In this document: positions 45,530-59,184 of the stretch, in pieces | Layout: each line of letters opens with the position of its first letter | How positions within the stretch are numbered: the first letter of the stretch is position 1 | Assembly (NCBI GenBank): GCA_033398695.1 | Contig: CM065801.1 | Location: forward strand, 101,115,170 to 101,179,169 | DNA length: 64,000 bases | Direction: 5' to 3' | From: Orobanche coerulescens | Taxonomy: Eukaryota; Streptophyta; Magnoliopsida; Lamiales; Orobanchaceae | The notes under the pieces: generated by a model | Told to the model about the DNA's origin: nothing | Database searches by the model: none | What the model saw: only the letters and a program-made list of their open reading frames with translations | Translations under genes and position numbers: made by a program

Positions 45530-48500
45530 TGTAATATCCGGAATTTCCACTACTGTTGTTTAAGATTATTTTATCCGAGTTATGTTGTACAGCGTGGAAT
45601 CTGTACAGTATGGGTAAAATAATTGAAGGACCAAGACATCTGTATTGGTATAATTATCGTACTTGGTCGACAATTGGATGTAAGAAGTATATGTATTCAG
45701 TATGCCGTATGTTCGTATTCTGTATGTTGAGACGATTGGACAAGAATAGCTGAAAATGGCTAAGTGTAACATTATTAGCGCACGCTAATAATCAGGAGTA
45801 GCACACGCTATCGTGCAGGTTTAGCGCACGCTACGGATATAAGATAACGCACGCTAATGCAGTCAGATCGGAAGGAATCTGCGTGTGGACCAGGCCACTT
45901 TCGGCGCACGTTCTGATAAGTCAACGGATGTTGTAATGTAGTGTTAGCGCACGCTAATGCATGTTGATTAGCGCACGCTAACTGTATATCAGACAAAAAG
46001 GAATCTTATCCTCGTCAGCACTTTCGGCGTGTGGACCAGTCTTCGGAGCATACAGACAAACGAGTCAACTATGAGCAGCGCACGCTAAGGTAAGACACTT
46101 GCGTATGCTAAATAGAGGCATTTACGTACGCTATTGCATGGGCATTGCGTACGTAAATCACTTCATGCACTAAGATAGTTGTTTCTGGACTGCGATAGCG
46201 CACGCTAACAAAGGTCAGTTAGCGCACGCTAAGGCCGTAGCGCACGCTAAACATAAGGTTTAGCGCACGCTAGTAATGTATTCTATATAAGGGACAAACG
46301 GGTATTATGAAGCATTTCGTCCATTCTTTCACCTTCAGACGATAGAGAGAGGTCTTAGAGAGAAGTTGAGGTCCCAAACACTTGAGTTGATCATTCCTAA
46401 CAACATTTGAAACTTGGAAGTGATTGAAAACGGATTCAACCTTGGGATTCAATCCATTCCTTCAAAGAGGTAATTACTCTTCATCTTTGGATTTCGTTTT
46501 GGATTGAATGTTGATGTTCTTGAGTTGATGATTATTACATAAACAAGTTGATAAGCATGATTATGAGATAGATTACCGGATTATGATGATGTTATTGTTG
46601 ACATGAAGATATTGATATGATTCTTGTGGTTTGAATAGTGTTGTTCGTTTTCTTGAGATAAGTGGATTAATCATTCTCCTCAGTTTCGGATGTTGATGTT
46701 ATTGTCGATGATTACTCCCTATAATGATAGATTATGAAAGTGTTGTTACGTTCTTAATGTTTCATGATGTTGATATTGAGGAAGATGATATATGGATATA
46801 GAACTTGGATTATAAGTTGGATGATTGTTTATATGTTAAAGGATATCAGATTTCGTTGTTTTGATAGCTTTGAACATGATTCAGAATCACTTGTTGTTCT
46901 TGAAATCGCCATAAGTTGATCGGTATCTGAAAAACATGCATCTGTACAGCATTAGCGCACGCTACGTTTCGCCTAGCGCGCTAACGGGAGTAACTTAGCG
47001 CACGCTACGTTAGATGATTAACGTGCGCTAAGAAGGCGTAAAGTGCGATTTTCGTGTTGTGGTTGTAAATTCGTCTTTGGTTTGAGTAGGGTTGATCTGA
47101 CTACTGTTTAATCGAGATATTGTCGAGCCGTTGGGTTTGTAAATTGGTTTTATCGATTGTTAATTGTTGTCGAACTTGTTGTCTATCGATTACTGTAATA
47201 GGTTGAGAATATTGATCAGTGATTACAACCGTGTGTTGCGGTCAAGCTCGAGAATGTTCGTTGATTGCTTTGGTCGGGACCGAGGAACTTGTAGATGACG
47301 GCAATGGATTTGGTATGACTTCCTCGTCATTGTATCGGTATCGAAGTAAGTTATTACTTACTCAGTTTATAGTATTTAATGAATGGTTTCTGTTTCATTC
47401 GTTTATAATTCGTATAACAATGTTTATAATCGTAATCACAGGAGACTTGAGATTATAAATCATATTCAAGTTTTGGGAATCTAAATCATAATGTATATGA
47501 TTTGCTTTTGTTATTGGTATACTTGTATATCGAGGATATATCGTGATAAAAACGGAGATATGAATTATCTGCAATTCGGGATACTTTGGACCGTCGAGTA
47601 TTGAGGATAATGGTTCGTGATGGTTTAGACATTGAGATCGTTCTTGAAGGACTCGGGGCAAGTACTCTAATCATTTTTATCATTTGAGTCGATCATGTTG
47701 TGATACATTCGTGTTTGTTGTCATGCATTTGTGCATTGTTGTTGTCGTGTATTGTGTACTGTTGTTTTGTGCAGTTGTGCATTGTTGTCATATGTCCACC
47801 ATGCGTTGGTCCGACGGGATCATCATGGGAATTTATAGCTGTGTGCGCTGGATCGCTGGACAGGTAATGCCACCATGCGTTGGTCCGATGGGATCATCAT
47901 GGGAATCTATATTTGTGTCTGTTGGATCGTTGGATTACCATATATTGTTGTTATTGTGCATATGTATATTATGGGTGGCCATAAGTATACATTGTCGTTA
48001 TTGTTGTGATCATATTGACGTTGTCATATGAGTATGCATTTGTAGGTCTTGTGTTAGGACCATGTCCGTATGTTGTGTTGATCTGATCTCGGATCAGACT
48101 GACGTGATGGTAATGGTATTTCGTATCTTGAGGTATGTTTCGTATTTCCTTGGTACTTGTCTTTGATGGACAATCGATTATCGTATTGGAATTGTCGATG
48201 TTATCCGATGGATTGAATTGGCCAGAGTTGATATAATTTCCGTATCGCGAGTTATGATAATGTTTTGAGAACCTTGAGTATTGTTGAGATACCGTACAGA
48301 TATTTTGGTATTATTTTAATGTGTTGTTAAGGATACGAATCGTGGATTCTCGTAAAGTTACGACGGTAAGATTACATTGGTCGTATTCTTACTTAGTATT
48401 TCCATTGATATGTAATTATTGATGAGATGTGATGGTTATCATTGTTGGATATTATGGCTGACCCCGTCGTGGGCTTTCTTTTTAGGTTCTTGGATTATCA

Positions 48501-48953
48501 AGCTTGTAGCGGTCGTGGAGAGATGAACTTCCTGGAGGATACTGGCAAGGGCATGTATTTGTGTTTTGAGTTTTTGATTGTATTCCGCTGCTAGAGTATT
48601 TTAATTGTTGTCTTTATCCGCTGCGTGAGTATTTTTAAATGACCTTTTTGGTATCTGGTAACTTAGGTTACTTTGGCAATCATTTTCTAAATCTATTCTC
48701 GATGACGTGTAGCGATAGCTTAACGTATGTGTTTTTAAAGCTGTTGAGTTTTGGCATTTTGGGCCTTGTGGTTTCAAATGAGTTTTTACGACGGTTTGAT
48801 AAACGAGTTTTATAAATCTTGAATGTTTTTAATAGATAATACCGTCGTTAGCCTCTTGGCGTTTGTAAATGTTTGAGAATTTCCTTGACCTTGTGGGTTC
48901 CATCTCGGGGCCCACGGTGCTGTAATATTCCGTTCGGATGCGGGAGTGTTACA
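45530..48953 (+). mobile_element. Three-LTR element: LTR 2 (middle)
   Basis: 3424 bp, nearly identical to LTR 1 and 3, with intact ends TGTAAT and GTTACA. Array at 45775-46275 and TATA at 46284-46291. One motif reads CACACG (45802), where LTR 1 has CGCACG. Followed by a primer-binding site. Confidence 0.9.
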
Positions 48954-51353
48954 GAATATGGTATCGGAGCTTAGGTTGAGAAAACCTAGGCAGTCGGGTT
49001 GAGTTGGGTCGTGTTTCTGTCGCGTCATTTGAGTTGTCGATTGAAAAATATTGGAGCCGTGAGTTTTGTTGTTCACTCGGGCTTATGCGTTGTGCGATTT
49101 GCGATGTAATCTTGGTCTTGTTATAAACTTTTCCAAATAGTATTAACGTGTTTCATCAGATAGAGCTGTGTTGTTTTCTCGAGTTGAACTGAGTTTGCAA
49201 AAAGTGTGTTTTGAAAATATCTGTGTCGAGTATTTTCTTGAGTCGAGACATGTGCCAGTATCACGGGGAATCGTCGGCTTCACGATCTGTAAGTATTGGA
49301 TTTTGAATTGCATTGAGATTTATTGTCGTTCTAAGTTGATATGTTACGAGGTTGAGAAAGATATTATGCGTTACGGTATAAGATGACGAGTTGGGACAGG
49401 ATTGATGATCTTGAGAAGTTATGATTTTGGAAATCAATATGTCGATTAAGTTTTGGAACGGAGTTTTGCATTTGAGAGAAATATTGTGGATTGTTCAGGA
49501 GAACATGTAATCATGTTAGTTCATCTTGAGATATATGAACTGTTTTTGAGCATTTGAAAATGATACTTTTCAAAATGAATGTTTCTGAGATGTTTTAGTA
49601 AGCGATTTTTGGTGAGACCCAATAGATTTTGAAATTGTTTTATAACTCGGGACTTGGGGTCCGAAAAGAGTTTCCTACTTTTAAACTTCTTGTAATGCGG
49701 AACAAGATACGGGCTAAGACCCTAATATTTCAAAAGACTTTTCTGTTTTCTTAAAAACTCCGAGACTTGTAAAACACTTTATCAATCATTTATCTATGTC
49801 GTTCCTGCCTTTCGGGGTTCTGGATTACTTGTTCAAAATAAACTTCTCGGGAAGTCTTTTGCTGTGTTGATTTGTTTCAATGCATTGTCATAGCATAATT
49901 GAGGTGATCCAGGATGGAAAATGATTGGCGTTACGAGTCATATGTGGAAAAGGAGTTTTTGTCGAAGTTTATACATTGAGATTTTGGATTCTATCGTGTA
50001 GTTTTCTGATGGAATATCATTGGGATTTGTGACGAGCCGGATTGGTATATAGGAGTACGGATGTGGTCAATCATTTGCATAGTTTTCATTTTAAAACTTC
50101 GAAATCGTGTGGATTCGAAGGAAACTGTTATCAAATACTTGGCACCAGTGAGCCGATTTATTTTCGAGAATTTATTTGGTGGTCTTACCAAAATTTATGT
50201 TTTGAGTTTTGAAATTTTGAAAGAACTTTCAAAATTTGTCTCCTTGACAAGATTATATGATTTCAAATGGTTTTGAAAATGTGATTGATGTACATACGCA
50301 TTTAATGCATAATGCATATCGTGGTGAAGTTCGAATGAGATTCACGAAGCTGGATAAGACATCGTATGGTACGAGGAAAAGAGATTCGAACTTTAGTATG
50401 GCGGTTTGATTATCCGGTGATGATCGGGTGAGTAATCGGAAAAGAGAAATATGATGCGTGTTGTAGATTCATGCACAAAATATAAATATCTAAACTTGCG
50501 ATATAGTGAAACCGGAACATATGTGCTATGTGATTCCATTTGAGAGGTAGTAGAGCAATTTTAACATAGTGAACTATGATAGATTTCTTTTTAAGTATAA
50601 ATTTGGGGATGGTGACCCCATCTTTGGTTGTTTTGGATATTAAGTGGTCGTTCCCACTCCTTGTATGAATTGGTATGTTCGTCGATTTGCGATTTGTTGT
50701 TCGTATGCCGAGGGGAATGTTCACCAGTCGGTTGTGTTTCGTTGAGATCCACTGTATGTGATTGGTGTGTCGTTTTGAGAACTCTATATCGGTTTCCGTG
50801 GTTATGTGTTGACCGTGTTGGAGTTTATCATGGTGATGATATTCTCGATTGCGTTTCGACCTTTGGATTGGTCATATTAGAGTTCATCATGTCAATGATA
50901 TTCTCGATTAATTTATGAGTTGATCATTGCTGGTGATTATCTGAGCGTTCAGATTTTGTGTTGATATTTCAGGATTCGTTGCCATTGTGTTGGGCAGTTG
51001 TTTCACAGATGTATCATGTATTAATGATTTGTATCAGGATTTGGACTTGATTGTGTAATCAAGCAGACATGATTTGAAACGGATAGATTATTTCTTCCGA
51101 AGATGTTATAGTTTTGTTGAGATCCATGGAATTGTGATCGTAAGCGTGTTGAAGCTTTACAGTGAAGTCACTTGCTAGCATCTCAGGAGAGCGTCGACTT
51201 GGCGCATATGTAAGTATGCTATTTTGGTTATTCGGTAATAATGATGATTGATCATTGTCGTGATGGTTTCGGGATATTTTGGTTGAACGATTTGTTTGTT
51301 TTTATGACGGATTGCAAGTTTCGAGGACGAAACTTATTTTAAGTGGTGTAGTA
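48954..51353 (+). mobile_element. Three-LTR element: internal region 2, non-coding
   Basis: 2.4 kb, near-identical to 43131-45529 with scattered single-base indels and a small divergent patch near 50475-50590. No recognisable protein. Confidence 0.85.
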
Positions 51354-54300
51354 TGTAATATCCGGAATTTCCACTACTGTTGTTTAAGAATATTTTATCC
51401 GAGTTATGTTGTACAGCGTGGAATCTGTACAGTATGGGTAAAATAATTGAAGGACCAAGACATCTGTATTGGCATAATTATCGTACTTGGTCGACAATTG
51501 GATGTAAGAAGTATATGTATTCAGTATGCCGTATGTTCGTATTCTGTATGTTGACACGATTGGACAAGAATAGCTGAAAATGGCTAAGTGTAACATTATT
51601 AGCGCACGCTAATAATCAGGAGTAGCACATGCTATCGTGCAGGTTTAGCGCACGCTACAGATATAAGATAACGCACGCTAATGCAGTCAGATCGGAAGGA
51701 ATCTGCGTGTGGACCAGGCCACTTTCGGCGCACGTTCTGATAAGTCAACGGATGTTGTAATGTAGTGTTAGCGCACGCTAATGCATGTTGATTAGCGCAC
51801 GCTAACTGTATATCAGACAAAAAGGAATCTTATCCTCGTCAGCACTTTCGGCGTGTGGACCAGTCTTCGGAGCATACAGACAAACGAGTCAACTATGAGT
51901 AGCGCACGCTAAGGTAAGACACTTGCGTATGCTAAATAGAGGCATTTACGTACGCTATTGCATGGGCATTGCATACGTAAATCACTTCATGCACTTAGAT
52001 AGTTGTCTCTGGACTGCGATAGCGCACGCTAACAAAGGTCAGTTAGCGCACGCTAAGGCCGTAGCGCACGCTAAACATAAGGTTTAGCGCACGCTAGTAA
52101 TGTATTCTATATAAGGGACAAACGGGTATTATGAAGCATTTTGTCCATTCTTTGACCTTCAGACGATAGAGAGAGGTCTTAGAGAGAAGTTGAGGTCCCA
52201 AACACTTGAGTTGATCATTCCTAACAACATTTGAAACTTGGAAGTGATTGAAAACGGATTCAACCTTGGGATTCAATCCATTCCTTCAAAGAGGTAATTA
52301 CTCTTCATCTTTGGATTTCGTTTTGGATTGAATGTTGATGTTCTTGAGTTGATGATTATTACATAAACAAGTTGATAAGCATGATTATGAGATAGATTAC
52401 CGGATTATGATGATGTTATTGTTGACATGAAGATATTGATATGATTCTTGTGGTTTGAATAGTGTTGTTCGTTTTCTTGAGATAAGTGGATTAATCATTC
52501 TCCTTAGTTTCGGATGTTGATGTTATTGTCGATGATTACTCCCTGTAATGATAGATTATGAAAGTGTTGTTACGTTCTTAATGTTTCATGATGTTGATAT
52601 TGAGGAAGATGATATATGGATATAGAACTTGGATTATAAGTTGGATGATTGTTTATATGTTAAAGGATATCGGATTTCGTTGTTTTGATAGCTTTGAACA
52701 TGATTCAGAATCACTTGGTGTTCTTGAAATCGCCATAAGTTGATCGGTATCTGAAAAACATGCATCTGTACAGCATTAGCGCACGCTACGTTTACTGCCT
52801 AGCGCGCGCTAACGGGAGTAACTTAGCGCACGCTACGTTAGGTGATTAACGTGCGCTAAGAAGGCAGAAAGTGCAGTATTTTCGTGTTGTAGTTGTAAAT
52901 TCATGCTGGTTTGAGTAGGGTTGATCTGACTACTGTTTAATCGAGATATTGTCGAGCCGTTGGGTTTGTAAATTGGTTTTATCGATTGTTAATTGTTGTC
53001 GAACTTGTTGTCTATCGATTACTGTAATAGGTTGAGAATATTGATCAGTGATTACAACCGTGTGTTGCGGTCAAGCTTGAGAATGTTCGTTGATTGCTTT
53101 GGTCGGGACCGAGGAACTTGTAGATGACGGCAATGGATTTGGTAACAGCTTCCTCGTCATTGTATCGGTATCGAAGTAAGTTATTACTTACTCAGTTTAT
53201 AGTATTTAATGAATGGTTTCTGTTTCATTCGTTTATAATTCGTATAACAATGTTTATAATCGTAATCACAGGAGACTTGAGATTATAAATCATATTCGAG
53301 TTTTGGGAATCTAAATCATAATGTATATGATTTGCTTTTGTTATTGGTATACTTGTATATCGAGGATATATCGTGATAAAAACGGAGATATGAATTATCT
53401 GCAATTCGGGATACTTTGGACCGTCGAGTATTGAGGATAATGGTTCGTGATGGTTTAGACATTGAGATCGTTCTTGAAGGACTCGGGGCAAGTACTCTAA
53501 TCATTTTTATCATTTGAGTCGATCATGTTGTGATACATTCGTGTTTGTTGTCATGCATTTGTGCATTGTTGTTGTCGTGTATTGTGTACTGTTGTTTTGT
53601 GCAGTTGTGCATTGTTGTCATATGTCCACCATGCGTTGGTCCGACGGGATCATCATGGGAATTTATAGCTGTGTCTGTTGGATCATTGGACGAGTAATGC
53701 CACCATGCGTTGGTCCGATGGGATCATCATGGGAATCTATAGCTGTGTGCGCTGGATCGTTGGATTACCATATATTGTTGTTATTGTGCATATGTATATT
53801 ATGGGTGGCCATAAGTATACATTGTCGTTATTGTTGTGATCATATTGACGTTGTCATATGAGTATGCATTTGTAGGTCTTGTGTTAGGACCATGTCCGTA
53901 TGTTGTGTTGATCTGATCTCGGATCAGACTGACGTGATGGTAATGGTATTTCGTATCTTGAGGTATGTTCCGTATTTCCTTGGTACTTGTCTTTGATGGA
54001 CAATCGATTATCGTATTGGAATTGTCGATGTTATCCGATGGATTGAATTGGCCAGAGTTGATATAATTTCCGTATCGCGAGTTATGATAATGTTTTGAGA
54101 ACCTTGAGTATTGTTGAGATACCGTACAGATATTTCGGTATTATTTTAATGTGTTGTTAAGGATACGAATCGTGGATTCTCGTAAAGTTACGACGGTAAG
54201 ATTACATTGGTCGTATTCTTACTTAGTATTTCCATTGATATGTAATTATTGATGAGATGTGATGGTTATCATTGTTGGATATTATGGTTGACCCCGTCGG

Positions 54301-54793
54301 GCTTTCTTTTTAGGTTCTTGGATTATCAAGCTTGTAGCGGTCGTGGAGAGATGAACTTCCTGGAGGATACTGGCAAGGGCATGTATTTGTGTTTTGAGTT
54401 TCTAATCAGTTGTTGTATTCCGCTGCTAGAGTATTTTAATTGTTGTCTTTATCCGCTGCGTGAGTATTTTTAAATGACCTTTTTGGTATCTGGTAACTTA
54501 GGTTACTTTGGCAATCATTTTCTAAATCTATTACGCCGACGTGTAGCGATAGCTTAACGTATGTGTTTTTTAAACTGTTGAGTTTTGGCATTTTGGGCCT
54601 TGTGGTTTCAAATGAGTTTTTACGACGGTTTGATAAACGAGTTTTATAAATCTTCGAATGTTTTTAATAGATAATACCGTCGTTAGCCTCTTGGGCGTTT
54701 GTAAATGTTTGCGAAAATTTCCTTCAGCCTTGTGGGTTCCATCTCAGGGCCCACGGCGCTATAATATTCCCGTTCGGATATGGGAGTGTTACA
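51354..54793 (+). mobile_element. Three-LTR element: LTR 3
   Basis: 3440 bp, ends GTTACA, then TSD TGTCA (54794-54798), identical to the left TSD. Array at 51598-52100; TATA 52108-52115; downstream motif group 52776-52858. Confidence 0.9.
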
Positions 54794-55160
54794 TGTCATG
54801 GTTTAGAAAGAATCAATTCGCCAAATTGCTTTCTATAGCTAAGTCAGAATATTATGCTGCTGGAAGTTGCTATATGCAGATCCTTTGGATGCAGCAACAA
54901 TTATGGGACTGCAGCATCAAGGCTAAACCCCATCATGTGTGATAGCAAGAGTGCAATCGCAATAATGCACAATCTTGTATCGCATTCAAGGACCAAGAAT
55001 ATAGACATGAAACATCATATTATCTAATTTGGAGAACAAAGATGTCCGAAATGGAATGGTCTATATAGACATTTAGATCATCGACATCTTCATGAAGCCT
55101 CTCAGCACAATGAGGTTATATGTGCTTCATCAGGAATTGGGAATGCTACAGATTGACTAA
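54794..55160 (+). pseudogene. Copia host RNase H, C-terminal part
   Basis: Resumes with LLSIAKSEYYAAGSC and MQILWMQQQL, then DSKSAI, then the frame-broken end NIDMKHHIIR and HELGML-like tail, stop at 55158-55160. These are the SxxSEYxA and DxxxAI blocks of copia RNase H. Several frame changes are present. Confidence 0.85.
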
Positions 55161-55878
55161 AACACCTGTAAGTATTTATTTTATTACTCATGAGTTGAGG
55201 AGGTATGCTGTAAGATCCATGAATATAGTGTCCACACGTGTTAATTGTACACATAGACTTACAAGTCATATCCTAATTATAGGAAGAAGAGGGTAAAGTT
55301 ACATTCCCCTAGCTGTAGTGTGTATTAATCAAGGGGAACACTATAGAACTCTTAAATACAGTATTAATCACCAATTGCTGTAAGAATTGAATCTTTTATG
55401 TACCAGTTAAGGGGGAACACTCTATTTTCCTGGATACGACATATATACTTTAGGATCTAGATTAATATTTTAATCATATCCAATTCCATACACTTAGCCT
55501 TTTTTAAATCTTATTTAGTCCACGTGGTCAGTCTAAATTTTAATCGATTGCCTATTTACTATTGAAACAACATTTAGATGTTAAAGCCTTGAAACCCACA
55601 ATTTCAAATGATTTGAACTGCCTAAATGTGTTTTAGTTGAGGCTGTAATGTGTCAGAGGTGGGACAGGCATTAAATTAAAAATTGATGTATATGAAGTAC
55701 AAGTTACATCCTGATCCACCATGCACGTTGATTTAAAAACCATTCTCATCCATTAGGTTTATACGAGCTTGGAGCCTTCACCCTGAAGACTATACTCAGT
55801 CTATCGTCTAAGAGTTCTATTTGGATGTTGAGTTCAAGTATGAATCTCAGAAGAAAGATGCTCCTATAACTGCCGTTG
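55161..55878 (+). other. Copia host 3' non-coding part
   Basis: AT-rich stretch without open frames. Two purine-rich tracts occur (AAGGGGAACAC near 55340 and TTAAGGGGGAACAC near 55408), one of which could be a polypurine tract, but no LTR copy follows that matches 21001 onward. Confidence 0.45.
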
Positions 55879-56682
55879 TGTCACAGGGCGCTTTCCATAT
55901 TATTCGGAGTACCCGGGATTGCCCCGGACTTACAAAGGATTATGTTGGATAGTTGCCCTGCGACACGAATAAGGTTGGGGACGTGCAACAGTGGTCGGCG
56001 TCCGGAGTGTGTCCGTGCGCGAGCAGGACTTTGAGTCGTTGAGCAGAGGGCTTTAGGATAAGAGTTTCGTGAAATGCATGTAATGGGGAGTTCCTTGGAG
56101 TGTTGGGAAGGTCTCCACCAAGTTTCACAACTAGACGATTCCGTTTGAGTAGCGAACGATGCAAAGTATCGAGATGCTGCAGTGCAGTGGCATTGTAGTA
56201 GTTTCAGAATATTGCAGAGGCAATTCCTCACTCCTCGAGTATCGGATGGGGCTGAAATTTTGAGGACATATAGATAATGTCGGAAGCTACTCTACGGTTC
56301 AAGCGGATAAGGATTTGGAGTTCATATGAGGGAGTTACACCCGATGTGGTTCCTCGGCCATTCAATGTCTAGTGCAATTATAAGGGAATATTTGTCTAAG
56401 CCTATTATAGGGGGGACAGTCCTTAGATGGGCAATGGTGGGCAAGCGGCCAGTCTTCCTCGTGCTGTCAAGCACCAAGCGTGCAATCTTCCTAGAGGTAA
56501 GGGGGGCCTCTAGGGAGCCAACTCTAAGCATTCGAAGTGTGCGAGGAGTGTTGGAACATTTAGTTCCATACATAAATTAAAAGTGTTTTGATGATTAATG
56601 TTGATAAGCAAAACAAAACAACAAAGAGACGAAGCAAGCATCAAAGGAAATCGAAGTGCAAAAAGCTGGAAAATCACAAAGC

Positions 56683-57000
56683 TAACGTACGTAATATGTG
56701 ATCATTAACGTACGTAATATGGGCAAGCTAACGTACGTAACAAAGGTTTTATAACGTACGTAAAGGAGTTCAAACAAGTGAACGTTGGAGAAGTCAAAGT
56801 CAGCAAAGCATCCAACGGATATATGACGTCAGCAGTGACGTAACGTTAACGTACGTAACAAAGGAAAGGCTAACGTACGTAACTAAAAATGACGAAACTC
56901 ACCGGTGATTTGTGAAGAGGCTTACGTACGTAACCTATTATGGTTAACGTACGTAAAGGTCTTACGTACGTAATGGGAAGCATATAGCGTACGTAATGAA
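56683..57000 (+). promoter_or_regulatory. CpG-motif array in U3 of the TR-GAG element (5' LTR)
   Basis: CGTACG at 56686, 56709, 56732, 56755; 56850, 56874; 56925, 56948; 56965, 56988. Gaps 95, 51 and 17 bp. Partner array begins at 59765, 59788, 59811 and runs to about 60080. Confidence 0.9.
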
Positions 57001-57036
57001 GGTTCAGCAGCTAACGGCTAGTTTGAAGATGGAGCC

Positions 57037-57044
57037 TATAAATA
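57037..57044 (+). promoter_or_regulatory. TATA box of the TR-GAG element
   Basis: TATAAATA, 49 bp after the last motif start. The same box is in the 3' LTR near 60119. Confidence 0.7.
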
Positions 57045-57587
57045 CCATCCCTATGGTATTGTTTGAGTACAACAACCTTGAGCAAATTGCCTATACTTGT
57101 GATATTATTATACACATTCTTGTTGTTGATATTGAGCTTAATTGTAAGTGTTTGAGTGAGAATTCACGAAAACATACACGAGTGGTAAAAGAAAAGATAC
57201 GATTGGATTCGGTGTTATTAGGATCAAGGATCCGGCATTATTAGAATCGCAATCGATATCTAAGTGAGGTTTATCTAGTACCCATAGAAAGCTAGAGAGG
57301 TTGATTCCTTGTCCTACGAAAAGGAAAACGGTTTGACTTGGACCGACACAAAGACAAGTACGAGCGGTTTATCACGGACCGATAGAAGACGTGATTGTAA
57401 CGGTTATACCTCGACCGATAGAAGAGAGGTATAGAGGTTTTTATCTTGATCCTATAGAAAAAGATACCGAGAGAGGACGTAGGCTCGTTTATAGCCGAAC
57501 CTCTATAAATCCTCGTGTCCTTTATTTTCCGCAATTATATTTACGCTTCCGCAAACAGCGCAAATATCCGAATCGGTACCCAACAAT

Positions 57588-57599
57588 TGGTATCGGAGC
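57588..57599 (+). other. TR-GAG primer-binding site
   Basis: TGGTATCGGAGC, two bases after the LTR. Confidence 0.8.
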
Positions 57600-57642
57600 G
57601 GTACTCCAATACGCGGCTTAACATCCGAGGAGAAGATCCAAA

Positions 57643-59184
57643 ATGGCTTTTCAAATGGCTCCCGTCGAAGGCCTTGCTCTCAACCGACCACCATTCTTTG
57701 ATGGCTCAAATTATTTGACGTGGAAGAAGAAGATGTCGATATTCATCCGAGCATACGACATCGAAATTTGGAAGATTATTTGCCTTGGCCCGAAAGTTCC
57801 AATCAAATCCGGCCAGTGCGCTCAAATCTTTCGAAGAATACGACGATGCCGATTGGAAAAATGACCATCTAAATTGTAAGGCTACTCAACTCTTATTTTG
57901 TGCCTTAAATCCGGAAGAGGTCAATCGAATCTCATCGTGTGAGAGTGCGAAAGAAATATGGAAAATTCTAGAAATCACACACGAAGGGACGACTCAAGTC
58001 AAGGAGACGAAGATAAATATGCTTCTCCATGACTACGAGTTATTCATGATGAAGGGTGACGAGTCCATCACCAATATGCTCGACCGTTTTTCGGTCATCA
58101 CCAATGGACTTGCTTCGTTCGGAAAACCATTATCTAGTAGTGAAAAAGTTAAGAAAATTTTACGATCACTACCTAGCGAATGGGACGGCACCGTGACCGC
58201 GATTATGGAATCCAAAGATCTCAACACGCTTGATTTTAGCGCCCTCGTTGGTTCGCTAATTAATTATGAGATCGTGTTAAAATCACGAAGTGTCAAGCCG
58301 AAACCGAAAGAAAAATCGTTAGCCATGAAGGCTAAGATATCAAGGAAGAAAGAAGAAATCCCGGTGGAAGAAAGCGACGAAGAAGCGGCATATTATGCCA
58401 AGAATATTAATAAATTCCAAACCTTATTAAACCGGAGGAAGAAGGATATCTCGGCGAAGCGAAGAAGTTCGACAACTCTTGTCGACAATGTGGTAAACCA
58501 GGCCACTTTGCTAAAAATTGCCGTGTCAAACCCAAGAAGGAGGTTCTCGTAGCAACATGGAGCGATGAAGATGAAGACGATGACTTCATCAATCAAAATA
58601 ATCTCGCTCTCATGGCCCGGAGTTCGTTCGACGACAATGACGTCGAAAGCCAAGTAAGTACATCCTCCCGTGATGAATTATTTGATGCATTTGAGTTATT
58701 ACATACGGATTTCCAAAATGCTTTATCCGAAATAAAATCCCTTAAGTCTAAAATTAAGTCCTTGGAAATTGAAAATTCCAAAATTATCGAGAAGGGAAAA
58801 TTTGTTGAAATCGATCATTCAAAGTGTATTGAAAATGAAAATATTTTGAAGAATGATCTCGTTAAAATCCAAACCGAGCTTAAATCTTTGACAAAGAAAT
58901 TTTCGTGTGGAAACGAGAAATTTGAACAAATGCTTGGTGTTCAAAAATTTACTTTGAATAAAGAGGGGTTAGGATTCAAACCACGTTCGAAAAACGAATC
59001 CGTTAATTTTAAGATACCCCATTGCGAAAAGTGTTTAAAAATCGGGCATCATATTTCAAGTTGCAAAAGCCCGAGACGGACGATAAAAATTAAGAAAATT
59101 TGGGTTCCTAAAGGAACAATCATTTCAAATATCGTCTACGTTTCTAAACAAAAACCAACTATAGGTTGGATCCCCAAAAATTGA
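57643..59184 (+). pseudogene. gag: Copia-type gag of the TR-GAG element, two frameshifts
   Basis: Frame 1 from 57643 (MAFQMAPVEGLALNRPPFFDG, NYLTWKKKM), a shift near 57800 into a 255-codon frame (NDHLNCKATQLLFCALNPEE, AKEIWKILEITHEGTTQVKE, MLHDY-like and SEKVKKILRSLPSEWD), the UBN2-type copia Gag. A second shift back near 58440 restores the first frame, which has CCHC knuckle CRQCGKPGHFAKNC, an acidic stretch, a coiled-coil-like part (residues around 58690-58930), a second CCHC (CEKCLKIGHHISSC) and the end KPTIGWIPKN at 59184, where Pol would begin in an autonomous relative. No protease, RT or integrase is present. Confidence 0.85.

Larger units (their letters stand above)
56549..57585 (+). 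mobile_element. TR-GAG element, 5' LTR (1037 bp)
   Basis: Starts TGTTGGAACATTTAG and ends TACCCAACA. Partner at 59628-60667 with only about five differences by eye, so this is the youngest insertion. TSD AGGAG at 56544-56548 and 60668-60672. The first bases contain a short inverted repeat (GGAAC and GTTCC). Confidence 0.9.

Noticed and set aside
57292..57534. 80-codon minus-strand frame in the TR-GAG LTR, repeated at 60374
   Set aside because: LTR sequence only, antisense to the transcript; no similarity seen.
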